A stretch of 64,000 nt of DNA from Sphaerotilus uruguayifluvii. GTDB lineage: Bacteria; Pseudomonadota; Gammaproteobacteria; Burkholderiales; Burkholderiaceae_C. The notes beneath the pieces were generated by a model. That model saw only the letters and a program-made list of their open reading frames with translations, did not search any database and was not told the DNA's origin. Shown piece by piece: positions 41,064 through 49,289 of this stretch (the first letter of the stretch is position 1; each line of letters begins with the position of its first letter). Location: the NCBI RefSeq assembly GCF_013294065.1, contig NZ_JABSNM010000003.1:1-64000 (forward strand). The letters are read 5' to 3'. Position numbers and translations under genes: made by a program.

Positions 41064-41112
41064 CGGCGCGGCGCAGCGGAAGGTGGCGACAGGGAGACAG
41101 GACATCAAGGAA

Positions 41113-41793
41113 TCAGGGCGCCGAGGGTAGCACCGGCCGCGCGATCACCGGCCAGCCGGCGGCCTGCGCGTGCGCGGCCAGCCGCGCGTCCGGCCCCACC
41201 GCGACCGGGTCGCTGACCGCCTGCAGCAGCGGCAGGTCGCTGGCCGAGTCGGAATAGAACCAGCTGCGCGCCACCGTCGCGAGCGAGCGGCCGAAGCAGC
41301 GCGCCAGCCAGCGCTCGACATGCAGGATCTTGCCCTCGCGGAAGCACGGCTCGCCGACGATCTCGCCGGTGCGCCGGCCGGCCTCGTCCAGCCCCGACTC
41401 GGTCGCCAGCAGGTGCGGCACCTCGAACAGCGCCGCCAGCGGCTCGGCCAGGAAGCGCGGCGTCGCGGTCACGATCGCGCAGAGGTCGCCGGCCTCGCGG
41501 TGGCGCGCCACCAGCGCATGCGCGGCCGGCGCCAGCCGCGGCGCCAGCTCGGCGCGGAAATCCGCCAGCCACCGTGCCAGCGTCGGCGCCGGCACCTCGC
41601 GCAGCCGCCCGACGCTGCCGCGGTGCATCGCGTGCAGGTCCAGCGTGCCGGCGACGTACTGGCGGCAGAAGTCGAGATAGGTCTCGCGCGCTTCGGCCGG
41701 CCAGTGACCGCGCCGGATCAGGAACTCGGTCCAGGCCTGGCCGGTGTCGAAGGCGATGAGCGTGTGGTCGAGGTCGAACAGGGCGATCTGCAT
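41113..41793 (-). CDS. HAD-superfamily hydrolase, phosphoserine phosphatase-like (subfamily IB)
   Basis: A 226-residue phosphatase. Motif I is LFDLDHTLIAFDTG with the nucleophile Asp, motif II the Thr in AIVTATPRFLAEP, motif III Lys in REGKILHVERWL, and motif IV YSDSASDLPLLQ. The helical cap lies at about 20-85. Subfamily IB includes phosphoserine phosphatase-like and other small-substrate phosphatases; the substrate is not readable. It lies 33 bp downstream of the fae-like gene, so it might belong to the same transcript. Confidence 0.85.
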   Translation of the reverse strand: MQIALFDLDHTLIAFDTGQAWTEFLIRRGHWPAEARETYLDFCRQYVAGTLDLHAMHRGSVGRLREVPAPTLARWLADFRAELAPRLAPAAHALVARHREAGDLCAIVTATPRFLAEPLAALFEVPHLLATESGLDEAGRRTGEIVGEPCFREGKILHVERWLARCFGRSLATVARSWFYSDSASDLPLLQAVSDPVAVGPDARLAAHAQAAGWPVIARPVLPSAP

Positions 41794-41826
41794 GGCCGCG
41801 GATGATGCCCGGATGGCGAGCGCCGG

Positions 41827-42399
41827 TCAGCCCCCGGCGCCGGCCTCGGCCGCGTCGCCGGGGGTGGCGCTCCAGTCGTCCATGTCGTGGCGGATCGCGT
41901 GGCGGTTGGCGATCAGCTCGTCGATGGTCGGCTCGTTCGAGAGCGCGCGGCGCAGCGCCAGCCGGGTGGCCTCGTAGTTGGTGCGGTACATGTCCTTCTT
42001 GTCGAGCTGCGGGTCGGTGGCGCAGCGCGGGTCGATCCAGACCAGGCTGATGATGCAGAGATCGTCGACCAGCGCCTTCGGGATCACGCCCTCGATGACG
42101 CAGTCGAGCACCGCGTCGGCGGTGGCGCTCTGCACCACGCCGCCGAAGAGCTCGATGTTGGCCATGTCCTTGAGCGTCACCTTCGGCACGGTGATCGTCG
42201 CCGGGCGGACCATCTGGTTGCAGGCGCGGATCGCGAACATCGCGGTGTGGCCCTTGGTCTGCGCCATCATCGACGCGAAGGCCTGGCCGACGGGGCCGTC
42301 GACGCGGCCGATCAGCACCTCCGGCATCGCGTCGGTGAACTGGCCCTCGGCGGCCAGCACGGTCGCCTCGCCGGCGTGGAAGGTGTAGGGAAGGGTCAT
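41827..42399 (-). CDS. Formaldehyde-activating enzyme paralog (Fae-like)
   Basis: A 190-residue member of the Fae family, which condenses formaldehyde with H4MPT. Family blocks: IGRVDGPVGQAFASMM, GHTAMFAIRACNQMVRPATITVPKVTLKD and an extended C-terminus. It is more diverged than the gene at 62031-62543; the segment equivalent to [17 protein letters not shown] reads GHTAMFAIRACNQMVRP. Paralogs of this type often act as sensors or have altered activity. It overlaps the fhcDC stop by four bases and is the last gene of the fhc operon. Confidence 0.85.
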   Translation of the reverse strand: MTLPYTFHAGEATVLAAEGQFTDAMPEVLIGRVDGPVGQAFASMMAQTKGHTAMFAIRACNQMVRPATITVPKVTLKDMANIELFGGVVQSATADAVLDCVIEGVIPKALVDDLCIISLVWIDPRCATDPQLDKKDMYRTNYEATRLALRRALSNEPTIDELIANRHAIRHDMDDWSATPGDAAEAGAGG

Positions 42400-44267
42400 C
42401 GGACAGGCTCCTCGGGATCGGAAACGGGGGCAAGAAGGAACAGCTCGCCGAGCCCGTCGACCGCGAGGTCGCCGCGCAGCCGCGGCGGTGGCGCCCGGTC
42501 GTCGAGCCGGTCGGACATCGGCCGGAAGGCGGCACGGCCCGCGGCCTCGGGCACGGCCTCGATCTGGCGGCGCAGGTCACGCGCGATCAGCGTCCAGGCC
42601 ACCCGCACATCGCCGCCACCGGGCACCAGGCCCGGCTCGCGCTGCGCCGCCGCCTGCGCGCCGGCGTCCAGCAGCACGACGCTGCCGCGCCGCAGGCCCC
42701 AGGCCGGATGGGCGCCTACCGCGCCGCCGATGACGACGGTGCCGGCCACCAGGCGCGAGAGCGCGAAGTCGCCGGCGCCGCCGGCCACCAGCAGCGTGCC
42801 GCGGCGCATCCGGTCGGCCAGGCGGGCGCCGGCACGCCCGGCGATGCTCAGCAGGCCGCCGCGCATGCCGTCCGGGCTGCCGGGCCGCGCCGACGCGACG
42901 AAGTCGCCGGCGTCGCCGGCGATGTGCAGCGCGCCGCCCTGCATCTCGACGCCGGCCTGGTCGCGCACCGAGCCGCGCACCTCGATCCGGCCGCCGCTCA
43001 TGCCGGCGCCGACCTCGTCGCCGGCGTCGCCGTGCACCACCAGCCACCCGCGCGTCATGCCCGCGCCGATGCGGTCGAGCCGCGCGCCGTCGGCGGCGTC
43101 CGGGAAGACCAGCACCAGCTCGCCCGCCGCGCCGGCCGGTGCGACGTCGAACCAGTCCGACAGCGGCGGCCGCAGGCGGCCCAGGCGCAGCGGCAGCGCC
43201 GCCACCGCCGCGGCGTCGAGCCCGTCGAGCGTCTCGGGCAGAAGGCCGTCGAGCTCCAGGCGCAGCGCCGGGCGACGACGCAGCGTCAGCCGCCAGCCGT
43301 GGCCGGTCGGCACCTCGGCGGCCGCCGGCGACGACGCGGCGGTCGCAGCGATCGCCTCGGCCGGCCGGTGCTCGTGCAGCCGGCGCAGGTGGAAATGGAA
43401 GGGCCCGAGCTTGCCGCCGTAGTTGCCGGCCGACACCCGCAGCAGGCCGCCGGCCGCGTCGTCGGTGGCCAGCGGCCGCACCGCGTCGAGCCCGGCCTGC
43501 ATCGACCGGGCGACCGCCGTGGCGCTCAGGCCGTCGACGACGATCTCCAGCACGCTGCCGATGCCGGCATCGAGCTCGCTGCGCGGCACCAGGCCGAGCT
43601 GCGTCGGACAGAAGGCGTCGTTGGTCGAGGCCATCAGCGCCGGATAGCGGCTGCCGACCTTCGAGCCCGAGCGCACCACGCCGCCGGGAAACGGCAGGAT
43701 CACGCCGGGCACCGCGCGCATCGCCTCGGCCGCACACTGCGCCGCGCGCAGCGCCGCGTCGGTGTCGCGCGCCAGCAGCAGCAGGTTGCCGCCGCCGACG
43801 CCCTTGACCACCGGCGTCGTCTCGTCGGCGACGAACTCGCCGTCCATCACCGGCACCCGCCACAGCCGCCGCCCGGCGATGCGCTTGCCGATCTGGCCGC
43901 CGTCGCCGAAGAAGCGCAGGCCCCGGCCGAGCGCGATCGGCTCGCCGGCGTCGGCCGGCAGGCCGGCATAGACCGCCGTCGTCGGGCAGGTCAGCACGCA
44001 CTGGCCGACGCGGCGCTCGACCTGCCTGGCCAGCTCCTTGCCGCTCATCGCGAAGATCAGCACCGCCAGGCCCGGGCGGCCGTCGGGCGTCTCGTCGGGG
44101 CGCAGCTCGCGCTCGATGCCGGCCTCGCAGCCGCAGGCGATCACCGAGGTCGCGAAGCCGGTGGCCGCCACCGCCGCGTGGCGCGCCCAGACCGGATCGT
44201 GCGCGGTGATCAGCAGCCGCGTCGCCTTCATCGGGAAGGCCTCGGCGAAGGTGTCGTCGATGATCAT
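42396..44267 (-). CDS. fhcDC: Fused FhcD-FhcC: formyltransferase plus formylmethanofuran dehydrogenase subunit C
   Basis: A 623-residue protein joining two normally separate Fhc subunits. Residues about 1-300 are FhcD, formylmethanofuran:H4MPT formyltransferase, with MIIDDTFAEAFPMKATRLLIT, GCEAGIE, CPTTAVYAGL and KGVGGGNLLLLARD, ending GNYGGKLGPFHFHL. An Ala/Pro/Glu-rich linker (about 305-330) leads to FhcC (about 330-615), with its glycine-rich parallel beta-helix repeats such as GMSGGRIEVRGSV and GMRGGLLSIAGRAG. Both halves look complete. It starts with an ATGA overlap on fhcA. In the pathway it transfers the formyl group and hydrolyses it to formate. Confidence 0.9.
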   Translation of the reverse strand: MIIDDTFAEAFPMKATRLLITAHDPVWARHAAVAATGFATSVIACGCEAGIERELRPDETPDGRPGLAVLIFAMSGKELARQVERRVGQCVLTCPTTAVYAGLPADAGEPIALGRGLRFFGDGGQIGKRIAGRRLWRVPVMDGEFVADETTPVVKGVGGGNLLLLARDTDAALRAAQCAAEAMRAVPGVILPFPGGVVRSGSKVGSRYPALMASTNDAFCPTQLGLVPRSELDAGIGSVLEIVVDGLSATAVARSMQAGLDAVRPLATDDAAGGLLRVSAGNYGGKLGPFHFHLRRLHEHRPAEAIAATAASSPAAAEVPTGHGWRLTLRRRPALRLELDGLLPETLDGLDAAAVAALPLRLGRLRPPLSDWFDVAPAGAAGELVLVFPDAADGARLDRIGAGMTRGWLVVHGDAGDEVGAGMSGGRIEVRGSVRDQAGVEMQGGALHIAGDAGDFVASARPGSPDGMRGGLLSIAGRAGARLADRMRRGTLLVAGGAGDFALSRLVAGTVVIGGAVGAHPAWGLRRGSVVLLDAGAQAAAQREPGLVPGGGDVRVAWTLIARDLRRQIEAVPEAAGRAAFRPMSDRLDDRAPPPRLRGDLAVDGLGELFLLAPVSDPEEPVR

Positions 44268-45949
44268 GCCGCCCCGCCCTCCCGGCCCGCGAAGCATTCG
44301 ACCGGCAGCAGCCGGCCGCCGCGCCCGCAGGCGCACAGCTCGTCGCAGCCGATCTCCAGATGGTCCGGATTCACCGTGCCCCAGCGCGCATGGCGCCGGC
44401 GCAGCGCGCGGCCGATGTCCGGATCGAAGTCGGGCACGACGAAGAAGGTGCCGCCGACCGGCTCCTGCCCCGGCTCGGTGGCGCGCCGGCCCTGGCGGGC
44501 AACGACCGCGCCGTCCTTGAAGACCCATTCCGGCGTGGTGAACATGCGCTCGCGGTCGAGCGGGTCGTCGCGGTAGACGGCGAGGTCGGCCACCGCGCCG
44601 ACCCCCAGATGGCCGCGGTCGCGCAGGCCGAGCAGCCGCGCCGGGCCGGCACGCGTCATGATCGCCACCTCCTGCAGCGTCAGCTCGCGGCGGATGTCCT
44701 TCAGCGCGCACTGCTGCGCCACGTCCGGGTGCAGGCGCGCGAGCTGCGCGTCGCGGAAGTCGCGGTCGCACAGCAGCCGGATCAGGTGCGGATAGCTGGT
44801 GAAGGGGCCGCCGTTGGGATGGTCGGTGGTCAGCACCACCTGCCACGGGTCCTTCGCCTGCAGGAAGATCTCCAGCCCGATCGCCCACTGCAGCGCGTTG
44901 ACGTAGCTGCTCTCGCGGTAGCGGAAGGGCACGACGCCGCAGCCGGCCTCGCACTCGATGTCCGAGAACACCGACTTGCGCGGGCTGGCCAGCCCGGCGT
45001 TGGCGAACTGGCGCATCGTGTCGCCGGAGGCGGTCACCGTCTGGCCGAACAGGATCTGGCCGACGTCGACGCTGAGCTGCGGGCGCGCGTCCAGCGCCTC
45101 GACCAGCGCGCGCGCCGCCGACGAGAACTTCTTCGGCCCCTCGCGGCCGTAGGCATGGAACTGCACATGCGTCAGGTGCGCGGGCAGGCCCTCGAGCGCG
45201 TCGATCGTCGCCAGCGTCGAGTCGATGTTGCCGGCCACGCCGAGGTTGCTGGCGTGGATGTGCAGCGGATGCGGCACGCCCAGCGCCTGCAGCCCCTGCG
45301 CCAGCGACTGCAGCACCTGGCGCGGCGTGACCTGCCAGTGGCGGTGCGGCTCGTCGACGTCGAGGCGGCGCTGGTCGAACTTGAAGGCCGAGATGCCGGC
45401 CGGATTGACCACCTTCACGCCCATCGCCCTGGTCGCGTGCAGCGTCCAGGCGATCAGGTCGCGGATCTCCTCGGGGCCGGCGCCCTCGGCGAGCCGGCGC
45501 AGCAGCATCTCGTCGTTGCCGAGCATCACGTAGGCGCCGTGGTCCAGCACCGGCGTGTCGCCCAGCTCCATGTGGGTCTGGCGCGCGTTGGCCGCCACCA
45601 TCGCCGGCTCGAAGGCCGCGGTGTAGCCCATCTCGACATAGCGCCAGCCGGTCTCGATCGCGCCGGGCGCGACATGGCGGCACGGGTCGCCGTCGGCGTG
45701 GCGCTGCAGCTCGGGCAGCAGCAGCCGCGCCAGGTTCATCTTGCCGCCGCCGATGTGGGTGTGCAGGTCGATGCCGCCGGCCATGACGATGCAGCCCGAC
45801 AGGTCGATCGTCGTGTCGGCCGGCTCGCCCGGCGCCGGCTCGACCAGGCGGCCGCCGCGCAGCCAGAGGTCGCGCACCTCGCCGTCGACGCCGTGGACCG
45901 GGTCGTGCACGCGGCCGCCGCGCAGGCAGGTCAGACGGTGGCCGCTCAT
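44264..45949 (-). CDS. fhcA: Formylmethanofuran dehydrogenase/hydrolase subunit A
   Basis: A 561-residue amidohydrolase-fold subunit of the formyltransferase/hydrolase complex. Metal-site and family blocks: GCIVMAGGIDLHTHIGGGK (the HxH motif), HIHASNLGV, THVQFHAYGREG and TTDHPNGGPFTSYPHL with catalytic His/Asp positions. It binds the metals that hydrolyse formylmethanofuran to formate. It overlaps fhcB (ATGA) upstream and fhcDC downstream, so all subunits are coupled. Confidence 0.92.
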   Translation of the reverse strand: MSGHRLTCLRGGRVHDPVHGVDGEVRDLWLRGGRLVEPAPGEPADTTIDLSGCIVMAGGIDLHTHIGGGKMNLARLLLPELQRHADGDPCRHVAPGAIETGWRYVEMGYTAAFEPAMVAANARQTHMELGDTPVLDHGAYVMLGNDEMLLRRLAEGAGPEEIRDLIAWTLHATRAMGVKVVNPAGISAFKFDQRRLDVDEPHRHWQVTPRQVLQSLAQGLQALGVPHPLHIHASNLGVAGNIDSTLATIDALEGLPAHLTHVQFHAYGREGPKKFSSAARALVEALDARPQLSVDVGQILFGQTVTASGDTMRQFANAGLASPRKSVFSDIECEAGCGVVPFRYRESSYVNALQWAIGLEIFLQAKDPWQVVLTTDHPNGGPFTSYPHLIRLLCDRDFRDAQLARLHPDVAQQCALKDIRRELTLQEVAIMTRAGPARLLGLRDRGHLGVGAVADLAVYRDDPLDRERMFTTPEWVFKDGAVVARQGRRATEPGQEPVGGTFFVVPDFDPDIGRALRRRHARWGTVNPDHLEIGCDELCACGRGGRLLPVECFAGREGGAA

Positions 45950-47235
45950 GCCGCCGCCCTCCCCGCGCCGAGGCGCTCGAGCAGCGCCAGGACCTGCGCC
46001 GCCGCCGGGGGCGCCGCCCGCCCGCCGGCGGCGTGCAGCGGCATCAGCACCGAGCCGTCGACCCGGAACAGATGGCCGCCGTGGTCCCAGCCCGGCACGC
46101 CGGCCGGCAGGAAGACGGTGCCGGCCTCGTCGCCCAGATGCCCGCCCGTGACCAGCGCCGCCGGCCCGATCACCACCCGCACCGGCGCGGCCGGCACGTC
46201 CTGCGGCGCCAGGCAGGCCACCCACAGCAGCGCGTCGACCGCGCCGTCGGCCAGCAGCCGCGCCGCGCCGAAGCGCCGGCCGTCATGCTCGGGCACCGCG
46301 CGACCGCCGCCGTCCGGCGCGAGCGCGTGGCGGCTGCGCAGCGGCTGGCCGGTCATCCAGGCGTGCACGTACTGCGCCGTCATCGCGCCGTCGCCGCCGC
46401 TGACGGGCAGCGCCGCGGCGCGGGTCACGCGGTTGAGCCGCATCAGCAGATGCGTCAGCCGCTCGATCGGCAGCGCCGCCTGCGCGCCCAGCTTCGACGG
46501 CTCCCACAGCAGCGCGACGTAGCGGGCCGCGCGCATCCGCGCCGCCAGCGCCCGCACGTCCGGCGGCGTGGCCGCGCGCGCCGCCTCGGCCTTGTCGCCC
46601 AGCTCCAGATGCAGCTGCACCAGCAGGTCGGGCAGATCGTCCGCGCCGCCGGGCAGCGCCAGCAGCTCGGCCTCGGCGCCGGCCGGGCGCTCCGCGTCGC
46701 GGCCGACATGGATCCACGCCGGCCGCGGCGCCCGTCCGGCCTCGCCGCGCCCGGCCAGCAGCCGCTCGACCAGCCGCGGCGCGGACGCCGTCACCGCGCT
46801 GCCGAGGCTGACGATCAGGTCGGCGCGCTCGCGGATCTCGGCCAGCGTGGTGGTGAAGCTGCCGCGGTCCTGCAGCGCGCGCAGGCCCTGCGCCAGCGGC
46901 TCGCCGGCCGCGGTGCCGACATCGACCACCGCGCCGAGCCGCTGCGCCAGCCGCACCAGCGCGCGCGCGCCGTCCACATCGCAGCCCCAGCCGCCGAGCA
47001 GCGCCTGTCCGGCCGCCTCCAGCCGCGCGGCCGCGACCGCCAGCGCCTCGTCGAGCGCCACCTCGCGGCCATCGACGCGCGCCTGCGCCGCGGGCATCGC
47101 CTGCAGCCCGGCCAGCGCAGACTGCGCCTTCGGGCAGCCGGTGGCCTCGGGCCGGCGGTCATCGCACAGCAGCGGGCAGAAAGGACAGGTCCAGGGCGGC
47201 GGTCCGGCAGAGACAGGGGGAGACGTCGGCAGCAT
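45946..47235 (-). CDS. fhcB: Formylmethanofuran dehydrogenase subunit B homolog
   Basis: A 429-residue subunit related to the molybdopterin-binding FwdB/FmdB but without its redox cofactor role in methylotrophs. The N-terminus shows TCPFCPLLCDDRRPE, keeping a Cys cluster, then GCPKAQSAL; the molybdopterin-like fold follows (LLGGWGCDVDGAR, GSFTTTLAEIRERADLIV). The start was set at ATG 47233-47235; the frame is open 25 codons upstream, including another ATG. First gene of fhcB-fhcA-fhcDC-fae-like. Confidence 0.88.
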   Translation of the reverse strand: MLPTSPPVSAGPPPWTCPFCPLLCDDRRPEATGCPKAQSALAGLQAMPAAQARVDGREVALDEALAVAAARLEAAGQALLGGWGCDVDGARALVRLAQRLGAVVDVGTAAGEPLAQGLRALQDRGSFTTTLAEIRERADLIVSLGSAVTASAPRLVERLLAGRGEAGRAPRPAWIHVGRDAERPAGAEAELLALPGGADDLPDLLVQLHLELGDKAEAARAATPPDVRALAARMRAARYVALLWEPSKLGAQAALPIERLTHLLMRLNRVTRAAALPVSGGDGAMTAQYVHAWMTGQPLRSRHALAPDGGGRAVPEHDGRRFGAARLLADGAVDALLWVACLAPQDVPAAPVRVVIGPAALVTGGHLGDEAGTVFLPAGVPGWDHGGHLFRVDGSVLMPLHAAGGRAAPPAAAQVLALLERLGAGRAAA

Positions 47236-47326
47236 GGAGCCTGCCAAGGCAATCGCCATGCCACGCGCGCCGGCCGGGCCGCCTGCCCGGGCCGGCCCCA
47301 GGAACGCCACAGTCGCGCCTCATTCG

Positions 47327-47366
47327 CGCGACAGTCACGCCACAGTCTGTGGCGCAGAGTGTCGCG
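47327..47366. promoter_or_regulatory. Nested palindrome upstream of the fhc operon
   Basis: A perfect inner inverted repeat, GCCACAG-T-CTGTGGC (47339-47353), lies inside an outer one, CGCGACA (47327-47333) with TGTCGCG (47360-47366). A further copy of the half-site CGCCACAGTC is at 47305-47314. It lies about 90-130 bp upstream of fhcB and downstream of the HisA-like stop, in a good place for an operator controlling the fhc operon or for a hairpin at the 3' end of the upstream transcript. The binding protein is unknown. Confidence 0.5.
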
Positions 47367-47470
47367 TTTCCCTGCCAGCGGCGGGTCGACAGCCGGCCGG
47401 CCACGGTGGCACGGAACCTGATTCCGCTGCCTTCACCATGCCGCTCGCGCCGCACCTCCCCGGACCTGCC

Positions 47471-48265
47471 TCAGCCCCCGTCGCCGAGGCGGCCGTCATG
47501 CAGCGCGCTGGCCACCAGCCAGGCGCGCGCGCCGGCCGCGGCGGCGCGGCGCAGGTCGGCCGCACCGCGCAGGCCGCCGGCGCCGATCAGCATGACCTCG
47601 GGCGCGCGCCGGTGCAGCGCGGCCAGCGTGTCGAGATCGGGCCCGCCGTCGCTGCCGACCCGCTCGAGCGTCATCACGATCACCCGCCGCGGCCAGTGCC
47701 GGGGCTGCTCCCACAGCCCCGCGGCATCGAGCCGCCGGCCGTCGCGCCGGTCCAGCGACAGCAGCGCGCGCGCGCCGACCGGATCGGCCGGATCGAAGCA
47801 GCCGGCGACCGCGCCGGCGTCATGCATCGACTCGCTGGCATGGACCGGATCGACCCGCTCGGCCAGATCGCCGAGCCGCGCCAGCAGCGCCCGCGCGGCG
47901 CCGGCATCGGCGAAGCCCGCGTCCAGCCACAGCCGCCGGCGCGGCGCCCGCACCAGCAGCGCCCGCAGCAGATCCAGCTGCGCCGCGCCGCCCTGCAGCG
48001 CGTCCAGGTCGGCGACATAGAGCGTGTCGCTGCCGGCGCGCCGCGCCAGCGCGTCGGCCAGCCCGAGCGGATCGCGCCCGCCGTCGCCCAGCGGCGAGCT
48101 CCACGGCGCGTAGCGGTGCCGCTCGCCGCGCTGCGCGCGCACCAGCGCGCCGCCCATCAGATCCACCACCGGAACGATCACCGGAACGATCACCGGAATG
48201 CTCGACGGAGCGATGCCCGCGGCCCCGGCCGCGGCCTGCCCTTCTGCTGCTGAAACGACGCCCAT
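47471..48265 (-). CDS. HisA/HisF-related TIM-barrel protein of the H4MPT gene set
   Basis: A protein of up to 264 residues with a HisA-like beginning (VPVVDLMGGALVRAQRG), the DPLGLADALARRAGSDTLYVADLDAL block and a phosphate-binding end (MLIGAGGLRGAADLRRAAAAGARAWLVASALHDG). HisA-like genes occur in most H4MPT/methanofuran clusters, and the function is probably in cofactor synthesis, not histidine. Start uncertain: the ATG at 48263-48265 overlaps the start codon of the divergent gene; GTG at 48191-48193 is an option. The N-terminal VIVPVIVPV comes from a 12-bp tandem duplication. Confidence 0.75.
   Translation of the reverse strand: MGVVSAAEGQAAAGAAGIAPSSIPVIVPVIVPVVDLMGGALVRAQRGERHRYAPWSSPLGDGGRDPLGLADALARRAGSDTLYVADLDALQGGAAQLDLLRALLVRAPRRRLWLDAGFADAGAARALLARLGDLAERVDPVHASESMHDAGAVAGCFDPADPVGARALLSLDRRDGRRLDAAGLWEQPRHWPRRVIVMTLERVGSDGGPDLDTLAALHRRAPEVMLIGAGGLRGAADLRRAAAAGARAWLVASALHDGRLGDGG
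48169..48192. repeat. 12-bp tandem duplication in the HisA-like gene
   Basis: Two exact copies of CCGGAACGATCA lie back to back. They encode the repeated PVIV near the N-terminus of the HisA-like protein, just before the conserved VVDLMGG. Confidence 0.7.
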
Positions 48266-49289
48266 GACCTCGATCCTCGTTCTCGAATTCCTCTCGGCCG
48301 GCGGACTGCACGGCGACCCGGCCGAGGCGGTGCTGATGCCGCTGGGCGTGTCGATGCGCGACGCGATGGCCGCCGACCTGCTCGCGCTGCCCGGTGCGGA
48401 CCTGCGCGTGACGGTGGCCGACTGTAGCGCCGCGCCGGCCGAGGCGCTGGCCGCGCGGCTGCCGGCGGCGCAGGCAGCCCGGCTCGGCCGGGTGCGCGCG
48501 CGGCCCGGGCAGGCGCTGCTCGACTTCGTCGAGGCGCAGGCCGCCGCACACGATCTGGCCTGGATCGTCGCGCCGGAGACCGGCGAGCTGCTGCCGCGCT
48601 GCCGCGAGCGCGTCGGCGACGCGCGCTGGCTCGGCAGCAGCGCCGACGCGCAGCACGCCGCCGCGCGCAAGAGCCGCACGCTGGCGCGGCTGGCCGCCGC
48701 CGGCCTGCCGGTGCCGGACGATGTCGCGGGCGATGCCCGGCGCTGGGTGGTCAAGCCCGACGATGGCGCCGGCGCCGTCGACACCGTCGTGCTGGCGGAC
48801 GAGGCGGCGGCCCGGGCGCTGGCTGCGCGCCGCGCCGCCGCCGGCGAGCCGGTGATCGTGCAGCCCTGGGTGGAGAGCGCCGACAGTGCCGACGACTCGG
48901 CCTGCAGCCTGTCGATGCTCTGCGGCCCCGGCCTGGCCGGCGGCGCCGAGGCCCTGGCGCTGAACCGCCAGCGCATCCGCGTCGATGCCGCCGGCCAGGT
49001 GCACTACGACGGCCTGGAGCGCCTGTGCACCGACCCGGCCGATCCGCGCTGGCCGGCGCTGCAGGCGCTGGCCGAGCGCATCGCCGCGGCGATGCCGGGG
49101 CTGCGCGGCTTCGTCGGCGTCGATCTGGTCCGCCACGCCCGGCTCGGCTGGGTGCCGATCGAGGTCAACGCGCGGGTGAGCTGCGCCTGGGTCGGGCTGT
49201 CGGCCGTGCTGGGCCGGCCGCTGGCGGGCGAGGTGCTGGCGCTGCACCGCCGCGCCCGGGCGCAGGAGCCGAGCGATGTCGCGGCCTGA
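48264..49289 (+). CDS. ATP-grasp ligase, MfnD-like (methanofuran biosynthesis)
   Basis: A 341-residue ATP-grasp protein, related to MfnD, which joins glutamate to tyramine in archaeal methanofuran synthesis. Features: MTSILVLEFLSAGGL at the start, DLAWIVAPETGELL, RRWVVKPDDGAGAVDT as the ATP-clamp Lys, EPVIVQPWVESAD, and a Mg-binding FVGVDLV...VPIEVNARVS block. Methylotrophs use a tyrosine-based methanofuran analog, so the acceptor may differ. It is the first plus-strand gene of an mfn-like group and overlaps the next gene by 14 bp. Its start codon overlaps that of the divergent HisA-like gene. Confidence 0.82.
   Translation: MTSILVLEFLSAGGLHGDPAEAVLMPLGVSMRDAMAADLLALPGADLRVTVADCSAAPAEALAARLPAAQAARLGRVRARPGQALLDFVEAQAAAHDLAWIVAPETGELLPRCRERVGDARWLGSSADAQHAAARKSRTLARLAAAGLPVPDDVAGDARRWVVKPDDGAGAVDTVVLADEAAARALAARRAAAGEPVIVQPWVESADSADDSACSLSMLCGPGLAGGAEALALNRQRIRVDAAGQVHYDGLERLCTDPADPRWPALQALAERIAAAMPGLRGFVGVDLVRHARLGWVPIEVNARVSCAWVGLSAVLGRPLAGEVLALHRRARAQEPSDVAA

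Noticed and set aside
47471-48265. Histidine biosynthesis HisA
   Set aside because: No other his genes nearby and only the barrel start and phosphate loop match; the setting is the H4MPT cofactor set.
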